Shown: piece by piece, positions 40,548-43,230 of the stretch
Layout of the letters: the number at the start of each line of letters is the position of its first letter
How positions within the stretch are numbered: position 1 is the first letter of the stretch
Assembly: GCA_947642475.1 (NCBI GenBank)
Contig: CANRSQ010000005.1
Coordinates: 1-43,230, forward strand
DNA: 43,230 bases
Source of the DNA: an uncultured Mycoplasmatota bacterium
Lineage (GTDB): Bacteria > Bacillota_I > Bacilli_A > RF39 > UBA660
Direction of reading: 5' to 3'
Program-made: the position numbers and the translations under genes
Notes under the pieces: model-generated
Databases searched by the model: none
What the model was told of the DNA's origin: nothing
Seen by the model: the letters and a program-made list of their open reading frames with translations, nothing else

Positions 40548-40576
40548 AAAAACGAACTATATAATTAATTCGTTTT
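40548..40576 (-). terminator. First terminator after the collar-domain gene
   Basis: AACGAA/TTCGTT hairpin ending in T; near copy of 33995-34023. Confidence 0.65.
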
Positions 40577-41220
40577 TAGTATTTTATTATATAATTTACT
40601 ACATTATATGGCTGTAAATTGTTGTGTTTTCCATTTCCCCCAACACTGTTATGTTCATGCGATGCATCTATTGTAAACCCATCATAAGTACCCTGGTTAC
40701 CTGTAGTAGAATAATTGGCCCATTCGGAAGACTTTCTTGCCGAAAAAACTCCTGTGGCGTATACGGCGCCTGATTTATCGGCTGATACGATGTTAGATAC
40801 GTGTCCCGTTAATGTTTTGGTGCCGTGAGTATGGGCTGGAATTTCAGCTGTTGTTAATGTATGCCCTTCTTCGCCTCCGGTTTTTCCTAGAGTATTAAAT
40901 GTTCCGCTATTTTTACCAACAGGAACTTTACCTTGTAAGTTTGGTATATTAAAGGTCGTACTTCCATCTCCAGATCCATATGTTGTTCCTATTACTTTAA
41001 ATAATTCTGAATATGTTGTTCTTGAGACTGCTCTGCCGTCACATAATAAATATCCTTCTGGGGCAGTGGCAGCGGCATATGCTTCAATCATTCCTGGCAA
41101 TGATTTTTGATTGTTATTTACAATTATTTCTGCTTCGGCTTTACTCATATAAAATAGTATAGTAACAGTAAAGATGAATGTAATTAATGCTGTTAAAATT
41201 ATACTTACACTTTTATTCAT
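40576..41220 (-). CDS. Membrane-anchored tail-collar domain protein
   Basis: A 214-residue protein. Residues about 5-25 form an N-terminal membrane anchor or signal (IILTALITFIFTVTILFYM). From about residue 54 it carries a phage tail collar domain (GYLLCDGRAVSRTTYSELFKVIGTTYGSG...FNIPNLQGKVPVG), then a Gly/His-rich C-terminal part (IPAHTHG, HEHNSVG, HNNLQPY) as in microcystin-dependent protein (MdpB) relatives. No phage genes are nearby, so it is likely a cell-surface protein. It is the second gene after the larger paralogue, with GGAGGAAAA upstream. 186 bp are identical to the paralogue. Confidence 0.85.
   Translation of the reverse strand: MNKSVSIILTALITFIFTVTILFYMSKAEAEIIVNNNQKSLPGMIEAYAAATAPEGYLLCDGRAVSRTTYSELFKVIGTTYGSGDGSTTFNIPNLQGKVPVGKNSGTFNTLGKTGGEEGHTLTTAEIPAHTHGTKTLTGHVSNIVSADKSGAVYATGVFSARKSSEWANYSTTGNQGTYDGFTIDASHEHNSVGGNGKHNNLQPYNVVNYIIKY
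40877..41062. repeat. 186-bp direct repeat, copy 1 (collar domain)
   Basis: Identical to 41532-41717 (offset 655) with no differences, including third codon positions; the flanking C-terminal coding parts have diverged. Confidence 0.95.
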
Positions 41221-41230
41221 TTTTCCTCCT

Positions 41231-43006
41231 CTAATATCTGATAATATAATTTATAGTAATATATGGCTGTAGATTATTGTGTTTCTTATTTTCCCCTACA
41301 CTACTATGTTCATGGGTTAAATCAATATAAAATCCATCATAGGTTCCCTGATTACTATCAGTGGAATAAACCAAATATTCATTGGTACTTCTGGCTTTAA
41401 ATATTCCGCTTGTATTTAATATACCTGTACTTAAAGCATGGGAAATATTCGAAACGTGTCCCGTTAATGTTTTGTTGCCGTGAGTGTGGGCTGGAATTTC
41501 AGCTATTGTTAATGTATGTTCCTCTTCGCCGCCGGTTTTTCCTAGAGTATTAAATGTTCCGCTATTTTTACCAACAGGAACTTTACCTTGTAAGTTTGGT
41601 ATATTAAAGGTCGTACTTCCATCTCCAGATCCATATGTTGTTCCTATTACTTTAAATAATTCTGAATATGTTGTTCTTGAGACTGCTCTGCCGTCACATA
41701 ATAAATATCCTTCTGGGACTGCACTACTTGAATGTATTTTTATTGTTCCTGATGGCGTTGGATCAATATTGGTTATAGTATATGATGATGATATTGTATT
41801 TACACTATCACTGGTTTTTGCTAAAACATTTCCATTTGATAAGAATTTTATTTGAAATTCGTCTGACGGGAATACTTTCCATGTTTTTCCTTCATCTATA
41901 CTATATTCGTTTGTGCAATAGGAGCAGTGGGATGTAACTGTTACGATTGCTTCATGATTATATAATTCATTGTCTGGAGTTGCCGTATATGTAGGTGGAG
42001 ACAGTTCATCTGTTTTTATTGATATGGCATTTGTTTCAACTACTTTTCCAGAGTTAGTTATAATTTTAACCTTTATTAAGTATTCTGTATTTTTATTAAG
42101 TTTTGTAAATGTATATATGTTATGGTCACCAACAATCCATTCACCACCATTTATGGAATATTCATATTTACTTATACCGCTTTCTGCGTAAGCGTTTGTT
42201 ACTACAGTGATACTATTGGTAGTCTTTGTAGTAGATAATGTTATTGTAGGTTCTGGTTCTATTTTATATATAGCATATAAAGTTATATTTTCATTTAACA
42301 TATTTAATTCAGTTAATCCTTCAGTCGCATCTTTACTTGTATTCCAACCTATAAATAGATAGCCTTTCTTATCTCCTTTATAATTTAAGTTAACTGATTC
42401 GCCTTCAGCTAAATATTCGTTAAAGTTTGTACAATCTTTTCCGCCGTTTGCCACACAATCATAAGTTACTAGATATTTATCTGTTGGAGTTATTGTTCCT
42501 CCTTCGGCCTGGGTATAATTTAAATCTACACTTATTTCTCCACTGCCTTCTTCTAGTGTTCCTGTGAAGTCTGGATTATATTCTATTTTTACTTTTATTA
42601 TTTGCGATGAGTTTTTAAATAGTTTTTCTCCTTTTGTATATCCTGAAAATGTTATCTTTACAGCTTCGTTTGTTGATTTTATATTTTCTGAAATATTATC
42701 TAATGATGCATCTATTGTTCCATCATTTTGAACTGTAACATCATATTCGATAGAATCTCCTTTTTCATATAGATTAGCTTCCATATAAGCTGTTAGATCT
42801 GTCCATGTTGGAGCTTTTACTTCTTCAGCTCCTCCTGATGTATTTGATTTTGTTACATTGGTTATTTTAATATCCCAATTACTAGAAATACCTGATGTTC
42901 CTTTTATTTTTAGATTTGTTTGAAATGCGGCATATCCTGCCGTCATTAAACATAATAGTCCTAGTAATGAAAATATTATTATTTTGTTTTTTCTTTTTTG
43001 TCTCAT
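41231..43006 (-). CDS. Large mosaic surface protein with collar domain
   Basis: 591 residues from the ATG at 43006 (MRQKRKNKIII; AGGTGA upstream). An N-terminal signal/anchor (IIIFSLLGLLCLMTAGYAAF) leads to a TasA/CalY-like or Ig-type region (about 30-170) and a Listeria-Bacteroides (InlB-type) repeat (YLVTYDCVANGGKDC...YLFIGWNTSKDATEG...ITLYAIYK, about 180-255). Two Fn3-like or Ig-like segments and a C-terminal tail-collar domain identical in part to the downstream paralogue follow. There is no LPXTG motif. The layout suggests an exported adhesin-like protein. It is transcribed from a promoter whose spacer contains 17 C. Confidence 0.85.
   Translation of the reverse strand: MRQKRKNKIIIFSLLGLLCLMTAGYAAFQTNLKIKGTSGISSNWDIKITNVTKSNTSGGAEEVKAPTWTDLTAYMEANLYEKGDSIEYDVTVQNDGTIDASLDNISENIKSTNEAVKITFSGYTKGEKLFKNSSQIIKVKIEYNPDFTGTLEEGSGEISVDLNYTQAEGGTITPTDKYLVTYDCVANGGKDCTNFNEYLAEGESVNLNYKGDKKGYLFIGWNTSKDATEGLTELNMLNENITLYAIYKIEPEPTITLSTTKTTNSITVVTNAYAESGISKYEYSINGGEWIVGDHNIYTFTKLNKNTEYLIKVKIITNSGKVVETNAISIKTDELSPPTYTATPDNELYNHEAIVTVTSHCSYCTNEYSIDEGKTWKVFPSDEFQIKFLSNGNVLAKTSDSVNTISSSYTITNIDPTPSGTIKIHSSSAVPEGYLLCDGRAVSRTTYSELFKVIGTTYGSGDGSTTFNIPNLQGKVPVGKNSGTFNTLGKTGGEEEHTLTIAEIPAHTHGNKTLTGHVSNISHALSTGILNTSGIFKARSTNEYLVYSTDSNQGTYDGFYIDLTHEHSSVGENKKHNNLQPYITINYIIRY
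41532..41717. repeat. 186-bp direct repeat, copy 2 (collar domain)
   Basis: Exact copy of 40877-41062 inside the larger surface-protein gene. Confidence 0.95.
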
Positions 43007-43115
43007 CCAACTCACCTATTTGTATTATTAGTGTTTTTTATTTTCTTATACATATTATAAACCATCGTTATTCATTTAGCAACAATGGCATTCTATTATT
43101 TTTTATTCTATTTCC

Positions 43116-43148
43116 ATTATACCCCCCCCCCCCCCCCCTAAAAGGCAA
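43116..43148 (-). promoter_or_regulatory. Promoter with homopolymeric spacer (possible phase switch)
   Basis: Minus-strand TATAAT (43116-43121) directly follows 17 G (43122-43138 as C on the plus strand). The best -35 is TTGCCT (43143-43148), giving a spacer of 21; removal of four G would give the optimal 17. TTGCC also begins the RNase J promoter -35. Confidence 0.7.
43122..43138. repeat. Homopolymer C17
   Basis: Seventeen consecutive C in a region otherwise very poor in G and C; a hotspot for slipped-strand length change. Confidence 0.95.
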
Positions 43149-43208
43149 GTGTTTTAAATAAGAAAATGGAAAAAACATATTTTGTAGTGGTAAGCTTGTA
43201 GGAATATC

Positions 43209-43230
43209 AAAAAAAGACCATTAGGTCTTT
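43209..43230 (-). terminator. Terminator of a gene beyond the right edge
   Basis: Stem AAAGACC/GGTCTTT (43213-43219 with 43224-43230) with T on the minus strand; the gene it serves is outside the window. Confidence 0.7.

Noticed and set aside
40576-41717. Diversity-generating retroelement
   Set aside because: No reverse transcriptase or template repeat is visible, and differences between the copies are not limited to adenines.
40576-43006. Prophage tail module
   Set aside because: The collar domains sit on proteins with export signals and bacterial surface repeats, and no other phage gene is present.

Overview
The window reads as a chromosome segment of a low-GC (roughly 30 percent), Gram-positive, spore-forming-type Bacilli or Firmicutes relative. 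The evidence is the DnaB/DnaI helicase-loading pair, RNase J, a T-box leader, a GerE/GerM/SpoIIIAH sporulation group, tRNAs with encoded CCA and strong GGAGG ribosome sites. TGA is used as a stop (for example in the nadE-nadD and zinc-ribbon/ABC overlaps), so this is the standard code and not a Mycoplasma. An uncultured gut lineage near Erysipelotrichales or RF39 is plausible, but I cannot prove it.

Layout. 1-2942: the start of a cell-wall amidase, a two-gene HExxH-peptidase/HEPN-like cassette, and a GH25 lysozyme. 3005-6788: a Fic protein, small unknowns, and a PadR-DUF1700-DUF4097 operon. 6957-12166: a heterodimeric ABC exporter operon with a zinc-ribbon membrane protein and a YugP-type protease. 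12356-18698: tRNA-Arg(CCT), RNase J, a pilin-like protein, enolase, a MurF-like ligase and PurA. 18710-22886: an unknown protein, tRNA-Arg(TCT), GerM, GerE, SpoIIIAH, a second pilin-like protein, a possible tiny RNA and a hydrolase. 22965-30696: LysS, ThrS behind a T-box and an unknown gene, DnaI, DnaB, YebC and RNase III. 30755-31084: a candidate type I toxin-antitoxin locus. 31222-34015: an ADP-ribosylglycohydrolase, an unknown membrane protein, YidD and a ZnuA-like lipoprotein. 34022-40472: an NAD regulon (pncA, pncB, zinc-ribbon unknown, Nudix, nadE, nadD, nrtR-like, nadK) under a palindromic operator. 40576-43148: two surface proteins with phage-tail-collar domains, the larger behind a promoter whose spacer is a run of 17 C.

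How the genes work together. The NAD block covers salvage of nicotinamide (PncA, PncB), adenylylation (NadD), amidation (NadE) and phosphorylation (NadK). An ADP-ribose hydrolase of the Nudix family and a Nudix-type regulator accompany it. A palindrome lies across the -10 box of the pncA promoter.

The most interesting candidates are: (1) the convergent RNA / 26-residue hydrophobic peptide locus at 30755-31084, built like a type I toxin-antitoxin system; (2) the poly-C promoter spacer at 43116-43148, built like a phase-variation switch for a mosaic surface protein; (3) the NAD operon with its operators and an undescribed zinc-ribbon member; and (4) gene cassettes bounded by duplicated terminators.
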